This document shows positions 1-5,440 of a stretch of DNA of 5,440 bases, in pieces; positions within the stretch are counted from its first letter, which is position 1, and every line of letters starts with the position of its first letter. A model generated the notes under the pieces. That model did no database searches. It had not been told where the DNA came from and was given only the letters and a program-made list of their open reading frames with translations. This DNA comes from Holosporales bacterium. GTDB lineage: Bacteria > Pseudomonadota > Alphaproteobacteria > Paracaedibacterales > UBA11393. Made by a program: the position numbers and the translations under genes. The stretch lies in the NCBI GenBank assembly GCA_003542655.1, contig DPKF01000097.1:1-5440 (forward strand), written 5' to 3'.

Positions 1-24
1 ATAAAAAGTTAATACTAAAAAATA

Positions 25-38
25 ATCCCGAATTAGGG
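25..38 (-). repeat. 14-bp inverted repeat, copy A
   Basis: The minus strand reads CCCTAATTCGGGAT here, identical to the plus strand at 3796-3809. The two copies therefore face away from each other on either side of glmM-ligA, and each is followed on its outer side by an AT-rich run. The core is nearly palindromic (CCC-N6-GGG). This could be the terminal inverted repeat of an insertion sequence lying mostly beyond the left edge. A chance match of this length in a window this size is unlikely but possible. Confidence 0.4.
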
Positions 39-84
39 GTGCGCACCAATTGAATGAAAATAGATTTTAAAATAGTAGCGTCTA

Positions 85-1431
85 TTACGCAGCATTTATT
101 GCCTGGATTATTTTTGACATCACATCATCTAAAGATTCTTTTTTATCAGATTCGACCATCACACGAATAAGATCTTCTGTGCCGGACGGACGTATAAACA
201 AGCGACCAATTCCGTTTAATAATTCATGGCCTTTTTCAATAGCTTCTTGAACAGATTTTACTTCTAAAATTTGAGAGCTTTTTTGAACATTTGTTAATTG
301 CTGAGGAACGGCTGAAAAAGTTTTGCGCAATAAACTGGCAGATCTATTTTGTTGCTGCATAATTTTTAGCAAAAATAGGCTTGCAAGCAACCCATCACCC
401 GTTGGTGAAAATTCTTTTAAGATAATATGACCAGATTGCTCTCCGCCTAGAACGGCATCTGTTTCGCTCATACTTTCTAACACATAACGATCACCAACAC
501 CTGTACGCACTAATGTAATACCGTGTGTTTTTAAGTAACGCTCTAATCCTAGGTTTGACATGTGCGTTGCAACGACGATATTGTTTTTTAGTTTATTATC
601 CTGATGCAGATCCATAGCGATAGCCGCCAAAATTTGGTCACCATCTAAAGTGACACCTGTTTCATCTACCATAATGAGGCGATCGGCGTCTCCATCAAGG
701 GCAAAACCCACATCTGCCTTATGTTCTAGTACTGCTTTTTTTAAACCCTCAACATGTGTTGCGCCGCATTGGTCATTAATGTTATGGCCATCAGGTTGGT
801 CATTTAAGGTAATCACTTCAGCGCCTAATTCCCAATAAAGACGCGGTGCAATTTTGTATGCAGAACCATTGGCACAATCCACAACAATTTTTAGTTTATC
901 AAGACGCAATCCACGTGGAAAGCTACCCTTTACAAATTCAAGATAGCGGCCTTGTGCATCTTCAAGGCGTTTTGCCTTACCCATATTTGAAGCATGCACT
1001 AAAGGAATATCATCAGAAAAATAAATATTTTCGATAGCTTTTTCTTGTGCATCTGAAAGTTTCAAGCCTTCAGGGCCAAAAAATTTTATTCCATTATCTT
1101 TAGCGGGATTATGAGAAGCTGAAATCATCACGCCAAGTTGTGCGCGAAAAGAATGCGTTAAAAGGGCAACCGCTGGCGTTGGTAATGGCCCCAATAATAA
1201 AACATCCATACCAAGAGATATAAATCCTGCGGTAAGCGCCGGTTCAACCATATAGCCAGAAAGCCTTGTATCTTTGCCGATGACAACAATTGGACGATGA
1301 TCCCCTTGATGGGGGTGATGCGTTGTAAAGTACGATCCAACAGCTGTTGCCAGTTTTAAAACGGCATCTGGACGCATCGCTTTTGTATTGGCTTCTGCCC
1401 GAACGCCATCAGTACCAAATAAACGACGCAT
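85..1431 (-). CDS. glmM: Phosphoglucosamine mutase GlmM
   Basis: A 448-residue cytosolic enzyme of the alpha-D-phosphohexomutase family. It interconverts glucosamine-6-phosphate and glucosamine-1-phosphate on the route to UDP-GlcNAc, which feeds peptidoglycan and LPS synthesis. All four family sites are visible: the N-terminal RRLFGTDGVR signature (residues 2-11), the phosphoserine loop SASHNP (104-109, with catalytic Ser106), the Mg-binding DGDADR loop (246-251), the sugar-binding GEQSGH loop (330-335) and the C-terminal phosphate-binding RPSGTED loop (414-420). The length is normal for GlmM (about 445 residues), with no sign of damage. The ATG start is fixed by the conserved N-terminus; the Shine-Dalgarno upstream is weak. 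It lies 172 bp downstream of ligA in the same direction and probably has its own promoter (1463-1492). The GTDGVR, GEQSGH and overall length favour GlmM over the related phosphomannomutases. Confidence 0.97.
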   Translation of the reverse strand: MRRLFGTDGVRAEANTKAMRPDAVLKLATAVGSYFTTHHPHQGDHRPIVVIGKDTRLSGYMVEPALTAGFISLGMDVLLLGPLPTPAVALLTHSFRAQLGVMISASHNPAKDNGIKFFGPEGLKLSDAQEKAIENIYFSDDIPLVHASNMGKAKRLEDAQGRYLEFVKGSFPRGLRLDKLKIVVDCANGSAYKIAPRLYWELGAEVITLNDQPDGHNINDQCGATHVEGLKKAVLEHKADVGFALDGDADRLIMVDETGVTLDGDQILAAIAMDLHQDNKLKNNIVVATHMSNLGLERYLKTHGITLVRTGVGDRYVLESMSETDAVLGGEQSGHIILKEFSPTGDGLLASLFLLKIMQQQNRSASLLRKTFSAVPQQLTNVQKSSQILEVKSVQEAIEKGHELLNGIGRLFIRPSGTEDLIRVMVESDKKESLDDVMSKIIQAINAA

Positions 1432-1462
1432 ATATGACCATATTTTTTAATTGAGTTAACTT

Positions 1463-1492
1463 ATTATATAGGGCCGTTTTACGGGGATGCAA
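1463..1492 (-). promoter_or_regulatory. Possible sigma-70-type promoter for glmM
   Basis: On the minus strand a perfect TATAAT (1463-1468) is preceded, with an 18-bp spacer, by TTGCAT (1487-1492), which matches the -35 consensus TTGACA only in its first half. Transcription would start near 1456, about 25 bases before the glmM ATG. The position and the perfect -10 support it. The weak -35 box and the AT-rich background mean a chance match is possible. Confidence 0.45.
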
Positions 1493-1603
1493 GTTCTTTA
1501 TGCGCAAATTGTCGGGTGATCAACACCTTGTTCAAAGTGAACCATAGACAACGGTTATATGTGGGCAACTGGAATCATGAATCCTAAAAAAATAAAATGC
1601 GCT

Positions 1604-3700
1604 TTATTCTTGAATAATACTTAGCCAAGCTGCTTCGTCTATAACCTGAATGCCTAAGGTTTGTGCTGTTCTAAGTTTTGATCCAGATTCTGCGCCCATC
1701 ACCACAAGATCCGTATTTTTAGAAATGGCACTACCCACTTTTGCACCCAATCGTTCTGCTATATCTTTCGCTTCTGCGCGGCTCATGTTTGTTAAAGACC
1801 CAGTAAACACAATAATTTTTCCGTTTAACTTTCCACTTGATTGAGGTGCTTCATAAGGTGTTATGGTTAGCATCGAAGCTAATTGTTGAAATAAATTTTG
1901 ATTCCCATCATCATTAAAAAAATCGGAAATTTCTTCTAAAATTGATTTACCAAAACCATCTTGATTCAATAATTTTTGATAGCTTAACGTCTGTGGATCG
2001 CCTAAATTTTTAGCATCAAACAGAAAGTTTTCAGGCGTTGTATAAAAAGTTGCAAGAACGCGGGCTGTAAGCAAGCCAACTTGTGGAATGCCCAGTGCAT
2101 AAATGAATCGATCAAAACTAATGCGACGCCGCACGTTTATAGCATTAAATAAATTAGTAACAGATTGTGTTCCCCACCCCTCTTGAATATGAAGTGGTTT
2201 TAAGGATTTTTCATCACGCTGTTGTAACGTAAATAAATCAACAGGGCTGGTTACAAGATGCGCTTCGTAAAACTTCTCTATATTACGTGAACCTAAACCA
2301 TCGATATCAAAAGCATCTCGACTGATAAAATGACTTAATCTTTGAATAGCTTGCGCTTTACAAGAAAAACCATTAGGACATCTTTTTGCCACCTGATTTT
2401 CTTTTTGCACAACACTACTGCCACATGATGGACATTCATGCGGAAACGAATACACCCAAGAATTTTCTGACCGTTTATAAGGTAACGGCTTCACAATCTG
2501 GGGGATAACATCCCCAGCGCGTTGAATAATAACGTGGTCGCCAATGCGAATATCTTTACGGAGAATTTCTTGTTCATTATGAAGGGTCGCACGCGCTACC
2601 ATGACGCCGCCAACATTCACAGGCTTTAAGTGTGCCACAGGTGTTAAAACACCTGTACGGCCAATTTGAATTTGAATATCTTCCACAATCGTTTCACACT
2701 GTTCAGCCATAAATTTATGCGCAATAGAATGGCGTGGGGCTTTGCCAACACTCCCCAATCGTTTTTGCAAATTTAAATCATTAATTTTATAAACAAGGCC
2801 GTCTATATCATAATCTAGCTTATTACGATCATCATTCATGCGTCTAAAATAAGATTTCAGGTCTTTTATAGACTTACAATACTGATGATGAGGATTGACA
2901 GAAAAGCCGAATTCTTCAAGCTGTTTCAAGATATCTTCTTGTGTTTTCAGGTAAAGGCCAGACAAAGCATTAAGCGCATAGGCAAAGAATTTTAACGGTC
3001 TTGACGCTGTGATTTTTGGATCAAGTTGACGAAGCGACCCTGCTGCTGCATTTCGCGGATTAGCAAAAAGTTGTTGATTATTTTTTTCACGCTCAAAATT
3101 GACTTTTTGAAAATCTGATTTTGCTAAATAAACTTCCCCACGAATTTCTACATTTTCAGGAATGTTCACCCCTTGTAAACGTAAAGGGATACCACGAACG
3201 GTTCTTAAGTTTGCAGTAATATTTTCACCTTCCACACCATCGCCACGGGTTGTCCCTAAAATAAGTTGTCCATTTTGATAGATTAAAGATGCTGACAGTC
3301 CATCAATTTTTGGTTCTGCTATCAAGGGTATTTCTGTATCTTCAGGCATATTTAAAAAGCGATTTGCACGATTTAAAAAATTCACAATATCTTCAAATGA
3401 AAATGCATTATCGAGAGAGAGCATAGGCACTGAATGGCGTACTTTTTGAAATTCAGGAGAAGGCGTTGCACCAACCCGTAAAGACGGGCTATCAACACGC
3501 TTTAAGTGTGGGAAAGCTTGCTCAATTTCTTTATTGCGCTTAACCAGCTGATCATAATCATAATCAGGTATTTCAGGTGCTGCCTTATTGAAATATAAAA
3601 AATCATGGTAGGCAATATCCTTTGATAATGACGCTAGTTCGTGCGTTGCCTCTAATTCAGTCAATTCATTTATCGGAATATATGCCGTGTGCGCTGCCAT
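1604..3700 (-). CDS. ligA: NAD+-dependent DNA ligase LigA
   Basis: A 698-residue ligase that seals nicks in duplex DNA during replication and repair, using NAD+ as AMP donor. Domain order is complete. Domain Ia (about 1-75) carries Y31/H32 and the D-Y-D-Y-D run at 46-50 for NMN binding. The adenylation domain has the nucleophile Lys131 in KIDG (131-134) and the TRGDGVEGEN segment (151-160). The OB fold contains GRTGVLTPVA (347-356). A four-cysteine zinc finger (C423, C426, C441, C447) has the usual bacterial LigA spacing. Helix-hairpin-helix repeats span roughly 455-610. A C-terminal BRCT domain (about 622-698) contains FTGSL (632-636) and a late Trp692. Length is typical (about 670-700). The ATG gives a normal short leader before domain Ia; only an A-rich tract, not a clear Shine-Dalgarno, precedes it. 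No inactivating change was seen. Confidence 0.98.
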   Translation of the reverse strand: MAAHTAYIPINELTELEATHELASLSKDIAYHDFLYFNKAAPEIPDYDYDQLVKRNKEIEQAFPHLKRVDSPSLRVGATPSPEFQKVRHSVPMLSLDNAFSFEDIVNFLNRANRFLNMPEDTEIPLIAEPKIDGLSASLIYQNGQLILGTTRGDGVEGENITANLRTVRGIPLRLQGVNIPENVEIRGEVYLAKSDFQKVNFEREKNNQQLFANPRNAAAGSLRQLDPKITASRPLKFFAYALNALSGLYLKTQEDILKQLEEFGFSVNPHHQYCKSIKDLKSYFRRMNDDRNKLDYDIDGLVYKINDLNLQKRLGSVGKAPRHSIAHKFMAEQCETIVEDIQIQIGRTGVLTPVAHLKPVNVGGVMVARATLHNEQEILRKDIRIGDHVIIQRAGDVIPQIVKPLPYKRSENSWVYSFPHECPSCGSSVVQKENQVAKRCPNGFSCKAQAIQRLSHFISRDAFDIDGLGSRNIEKFYEAHLVTSPVDLFTLQQRDEKSLKPLHIQEGWGTQSVTNLFNAINVRRRISFDRFIYALGIPQVGLLTARVLATFYTTPENFLFDAKNLGDPQTLSYQKLLNQDGFGKSILEEISDFFNDDGNQNLFQQLASMLTITPYEAPQSSGKLNGKIIVFTGSLTNMSRAEAKDIAERLGAKVGSAISKNTDLVVMGAESGSKLRTAQTLGIQVIDEAAWLSIIQE

Positions 3701-3948
3701 TGTTTTTTATATTCATCGGTTTCGTCTATGTTCCCATATTACAGCGTCATGCTTCAACTGAAAAAATAGTATTACTCTAGATCTGGTTGCAAGAACCCTA
3801 ATTCGGGATAAAACAATTTTATTGACAGCTGCTTTTTGGACTTGTGGAATAAATATCATCAACTGATTTGTCCGAAACACTGTTTTTAAACACAGCTGTT
3901 TTCTGATGGGTCCACCCGGAACACCACGCAGCCAGGTCTTTGTAGTGA
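3701..3948. other. Gene-poor ligA upstream region
   Basis: This 248-bp stretch separates ligA from the accessory block. It contains the second copy of the 14-bp inverted repeat (3796-3809) and an imperfect inverted repeat at about 3874-3904 (a stem of about nine pairs with a one-base bulge). A second open minus-strand frame also runs through it without a start codon near its beginning. No convincing ligA promoter, tRNA or terminator was found. The -10-like sequences near 3735 and 3770 lack a well-spaced -35 partner. It may be the worn end of a mobile element, but no family is recognisable. Confidence 0.4.
3796..3809 (+). repeat. 14-bp inverted repeat, copy B
   Basis: An exact inverted copy of the 14-mer at 25-38, located about 95 bp upstream of the ligA start codon. 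If it is an insertion-sequence end, the element would extend to the right, towards the gene-poor 3810-3950 stretch. No intact transposase is present there, so any such element would be a remnant. Confidence 0.4.
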
Positions 3949-3959
3949 TTACTTTGCAT
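3819..3959 (-). CDS. Doubtful 46-residue ORF
   Basis: An ATG-to-TAA frame of 46 residues, beginning MQSNHYKDLAAW and ending SPKSSCQ. Its composition is mixed enough to look protein-like, with three Trp/Tyr-containing segments and no low-complexity run. There is no clear Shine-Dalgarno sequence. It overlaps the end of the 3949-4173 open stretch in another frame. It lies inside the candidate mobile-element remnant, so it may be a transposase scrap or simply a chance frame. I do not recognise it. Confidence 0.2.
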   Translation of the reverse strand: MQSNHYKDLAAWCSGWTHQKTAVFKNSVSDKSVDDIYSTSPKSSCQ

Positions 3960-4173
3960 CTGGATAATTTACACGGAAGTATTCATGAACAAGGTCTACT
4001 TCCTCTTGTTCTCTAGAATGTTCATCTTTTTTTAAAGATAAGAAATCTCGTAGGGCTTTTTTAATATTACTTCTCACATATTGTTTACGTATGTTGCTAG
4101 GTTGTATAAATATAAAAAATAAAGCTGATTTTTTTACACAATAAAGGATTTCTTCATGAAGTGAACATACGAG
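3949..4173 (-). pseudogene. Start-less 74-codon open stretch, probable gene remnant
   Basis: Immediately after the TGA of the 85-aa ORF (4174-4176) the same frame stays open for 74 codons and ends at a TAA (3949-3951). The translation looks like the C-terminal part of a real protein. It has a hydrophobic patch (ALFFIFIQ, codons 17-24), a basic stretch (RKQYVRSNIKKALRD) and a charged amphipathic tail ending HEYFRVNYPDAK. There is no ATG or TTG in frame; the only candidate start is a GTG about 32 codons in, without a clear Shine-Dalgarno. It may be the end of a decayed third immunity gene or of another accessory gene, or a read-through extension of the 85-aa protein. It is not recognised. Confidence 0.4.
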
Positions 4174-4431
4174 TCATTCTTCTTTTTTTCCATAATATTT
4201 TGAACATATATAGTCATACAAATCATCCAACGACTTCTTCTCTGATTCTACATAATAATTCTGCTTATTACCATTCCATGGACCGTATTTGCATTTAATA
4301 AGCTGATAGCCATCAGGGTGAGCTTCAAGTGTTTGTGAAACCTCTGATTTTAATTCTAGATTTAAACTCTCAGGCCACTCTTGAATACACTTTGCATACA
4401 AATTATCAAAGAGTAATTCTTCTCTCTTCAT
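4174..4431 (-). CDS. Putative immunity protein of orphan toxin cassette
   Basis: An 85-residue, highly charged cytosolic protein (no signal peptide or membrane segment) with Trp19 and Trp52, three cysteines (15, 47, 76) and a central aromatic segment around KYGPWNGNKQNYY (48-60). I do not recognise its family. The immunity role is inferred from position: its ATG overlaps the stop codon of a toxin-like tail in an ATGA junction (4428-4431), implying translational coupling, and a good Shine-Dalgarno (GGAAGG, 4440-4445) sits 8 bases upstream. Such proteins are expected to bind and block the cognate toxin domain in the cytoplasm. It ends with TGA followed by C, a context known to be leaky, and the frame continues open for 74 more codons. 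A standalone hypothetical protein is the alternative. Confidence 0.72.
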   Translation of the reverse strand: MKREELLFDNLYAKCIQEWPESLNLELKSEVSQTLEAHPDGYQLIKCKYGPWNGNKQNYYVESEKKSLDDLYDYICSKYYGKKEE

Positions 4432-4571
4432 TTTCTTACCCTTCCATCAGGCCAAAGACTGTTAGGTTTTTCCCCGCGTTCCCATGAACGTTTGTTTTCC
4501 CAACGCTTAAATTGCTCTCCACCATGCTCTGCAGTATCTTTCTCCCAGATAGATCCATAAACTTTGTGTTC
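4428..4571 (-). pseudogene. Orphan polymorphic-toxin C-terminal tail (no start codon)
   Basis: A frame of 47 residues plus stop reads as the last part of a polymorphic-toxin effector domain. It contains IWEKDTAEHGGEQFKRW (residues 8-24, counting from E at 4571), then a Lys/Arg/Trp-rich stretch, and closes with LWPDGRVRK. The frame is open back to a TGA at 4611-4613 but has no ATG, GTG or TTG, so it cannot be translated alone. It begins essentially at the TAG of the upstream 197-aa gene, in a different frame. Its stop overlaps the start of the 85-aa gene. A toxin tail with no N-terminus followed by its immunity gene is the known form of displaced (orphan) CDI/Rhs modules, which can be recombined onto a full toxin. 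The exact family and activity are not known to me. Confidence 0.65.
4440..4445 (-). promoter_or_regulatory. Shine-Dalgarno of the 85-aa gene
   Basis: GGAAGG on the minus strand lies 8 bases before the ATG at 4431. It sits inside the coding sequence of the preceding toxin tail, which supports the chosen start and coupling between the two. Confidence 0.65.
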
Positions 4572-5164
4572 TATGCTAAAATAAACAAACCTGCATCTTT
4601 CACTATTTTTTCAAATGCGTCTTTTTTATAATGTTTTTTACTGGCATGAATGATGTGTTTGTGATCCCACGCTGATGAAACCATAATACCCAAATTTGGG
4701 ACTATAAAAGTTCGTGTTTTTAAATTATCTGCTCGTTCACGAATACCATATAAACAATGCCTAAAATATTCTTGCTTACTTGTAAATTCAACTAAATATC
4801 GATTAGCTAAAATCATGTAAACGTCTTCTTTATAGAGAAAGTCAAAAAAATTAAGAAAACTGTTTTCTAACTTTTTATAATATTCCCATAATTGTTGTGT
4901 TTTTTTATGAAAATACTTTCTTTTATTTACACAGTAATAATATTTTTCTCTATTAAAATAGTCATATGTTATCATTTTTTCATCATATTCGTTCTCATCT
5001 AAATAGTGATTAAAAGCTGAAATATTAAATTCTTGATAACATGATTTAGCTGGAAGTCTTTTTGATAGAGGAGGTAATTCATCATTAAATGGAAATAAGT
5101 CATCATACGTATAATATGGAAATATTTCAATAAACTGTGATGTTTTAAACCTGTATTTTTTCAT
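4571..5164 (-). CDS. Putative immunity protein of the main toxin
   Basis: A 197-residue protein unusually rich in Tyr, Phe and Lys, with no signal peptide or convincing membrane helix. Notable stretches are the Tyr/Phe-rich N-terminal 30 residues, a charged helical middle (about 80-135) and a more hydrophobic C-terminal part, IVPNLGIMVSSAWDHKHIIH (154-173), that reads like a small folded core. I do not recognise its family. It begins 18 bp after the stop of the incoming toxin gene, with an AGGA-type Shine-Dalgarno 7 bases before the ATG, which is the standard place for a cognate immunity gene. It is visibly more AT-rich than glmM and ligA, consistent with horizontal origin. The role rests on context alone; an unrelated accessory protein is the alternative. 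Confidence 0.7.
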   Translation of the reverse strand: MKKYRFKTSQFIEIFPYYTYDDLFPFNDELPPLSKRLPAKSCYQEFNISAFNHYLDENEYDEKMITYDYFNREKYYYCVNKRKYFHKKTQQLWEYYKKLENSFLNFFDFLYKEDVYMILANRYLVEFTSKQEYFRHCLYGIRERADNLKTRTFIVPNLGIMVSSAWDHKHIIHASKKHYKKDAFEKIVKDAGLFILA

Positions 5165-5170
5165 TATATA

Positions 5171-5176
5171 TTCCTG
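5171..5176 (-). promoter_or_regulatory. Shine-Dalgarno of the 197-aa gene
   Basis: CAGGAA on the minus strand places AGGA 7 bases before the ATG at 5164, in the short gap after the toxin stop codon. It supports that start and shows the gene could be translated even if upstream toxin translation ends early. Confidence 0.65.
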
Positions 5177-5182
5177 TATTGT

Positions 5183-5440
5183 TTATCTATAAACTCTTGT
5201 TATTTCCCCAAATTCATTTACTACTGCTATCATTTCATTTTTTTTATCAAATAATTTCCATACGCCACTATGCGCGCCAGAACCACTATTTAATGCGCGT
5301 TCTTCTTGAATATATTGTTTTGTTTTGGGGTCAACATATTGTGGTTTGTCTTTAGAAACTCTTTGTCTTTGAGTGAATCTATCTCAATCAACTTGATCTC
5401 CTTTAAAGTTTACGCTTTTTCCACCAAGCATCTGTTTGAA
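5183..5440 (-). pseudogene. Polymorphic-toxin C-terminus, partial, with in-frame TGA
   Basis: The last 85 codons of a gene entering from the right edge. The frame is interrupted at codon 19 by TGA (5384-5386) and then stays open for 66 residues to TAA (5183-5185). The downstream part has the look of a toxin effector tail. A linker QYVDPKTKQYIQEERA (34-49) leads to GAHSGVWKLFDKK (55-67) and a closing FGEITRVYR (77-85). The interrupted codon is most simply a former Trp (TGG) or Arg (CGA). After the TGA there is no usable restart except a Met 16 codons from the end, so a toxin made from this allele would lack the whole tail. A sequencing error or read-through is possible. The main body (repeats, secretion signals, delivery system) is outside the window, so the class (CDI, Rhs or other) cannot be told. 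Confidence 0.7.

Noticed and set aside
38..47. GGTGCGCACC palindrome downstream of glmM, considered as a terminator.
   Set aside because: A 10-bp palindrome without a loop leaves only about three stable pairs and there is no T-run directly after it on the minus strand.
846..1037. Plus-strand frame of 63 codons opposite glmM, and similar frames at 650-838 and 1650-1844.
   Set aside because: They lie antisense to intact, highly conserved genes, have no Shine-Dalgarno support and show no recognisable protein features.
1571..1603. Near-palindrome GGAATCATGAATCC and A/T-rich run just after ligA, considered as a terminator.
   Set aside because: The arms are imperfect and short, and the T-rich run comes before, not after, the potential stem in the direction of transcription.
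2637..2656. A perfect 9-bp inverted repeat with a 2-base centre inside ligA.
   Set aside because: It falls on codons for the conserved TGVLTPV segment of the OB fold, so protein constraint explains it; no regulatory role can be supported.
3874..3904. Imperfect hairpin in the ligA upstream region, considered as a terminator for the toxin-immunity operon.
   Set aside because: The stem has a bulge, is AT-rich and is not followed by a U-run on the minus strand.
3901..3930. Plus-strand reading MGPPGTP resembling a P-loop (GPPGTGK).
   Set aside because: The essential Gly-Lys-Thr is missing and the frame has no supporting context; it is a chance match.
5384..5386. Genetic code change with UGA read as Trp.
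   Set aside because: TGG encodes Trp in ligA and the other genes, and TGA ends at least two reading frames with well-placed overlapping or neighbouring starts; one in-frame TGA is better explained by mutation.

Overview
All supported genes in this window lie on the minus strand, so the biological order runs from right to left. The sequence is AT-rich. It joins two well-conserved housekeeping genes on the left to an accessory stretch on the right that carries the worn end of a polymorphic-toxin locus. The GlmM and LigA proteins look proteobacterial, most plausibly from an AT-rich alphaproteobacterium. A host-associated lineage such as Holosporales or Paracaedibacter-like bacteria would fit, but that placement is inferred from protein style and base composition, not from a search.

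Left part (1-3700): glmM (85-1431) encodes phosphoglucosamine mutase, and ligA (1604-3700) encodes NAD+-dependent DNA ligase. Both are full length with intact catalytic motifs. They are separated by a 172-bp gap that holds a plausible promoter for glmM. A 14-bp sequence occurs once just beyond the glmM 3' end (25-38) and once, inverted, upstream of ligA (3796-3809). The pair may be ends of insertion-sequence-like elements facing away from this housekeeping block.

Middle (3701-4173): this stretch has no convincing intact gene. It holds the ligA leader, the second copy of the 14-bp repeat, a doubtful 46-codon ORF and a 74-codon open stretch without a good start. That stretch lies directly downstream of, and in frame with, the 85-aa ORF.

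Right part (4174-5440): two consecutive toxin-tail/immunity units. Unit 1 is the C-terminal end of a toxin gene entering from the right edge (5183-5440), interrupted by an in-frame TGA, followed after 18 bp by a 197-aa putative immunity gene (4571-5164). Unit 2 is a start-less toxin tail of about 47 residues (4428-4571), whose stop overlaps the ATG of an 85-aa putative immunity gene (4174-4431) in an ATGA junction. Both tails end in a similar short pattern (H-x-G, then an aromatic residue and Lys, then a terminal G-x-[IV] and basic residues), while the two immunity candidates look unrelated. This is the layout expected of a main toxin/immunity pair followed by a displaced, orphan toxin-immunity cassette, as known for CDI and Rhs-type polymorphic toxins. 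No toxin family or activity can be assigned from the sequence alone.
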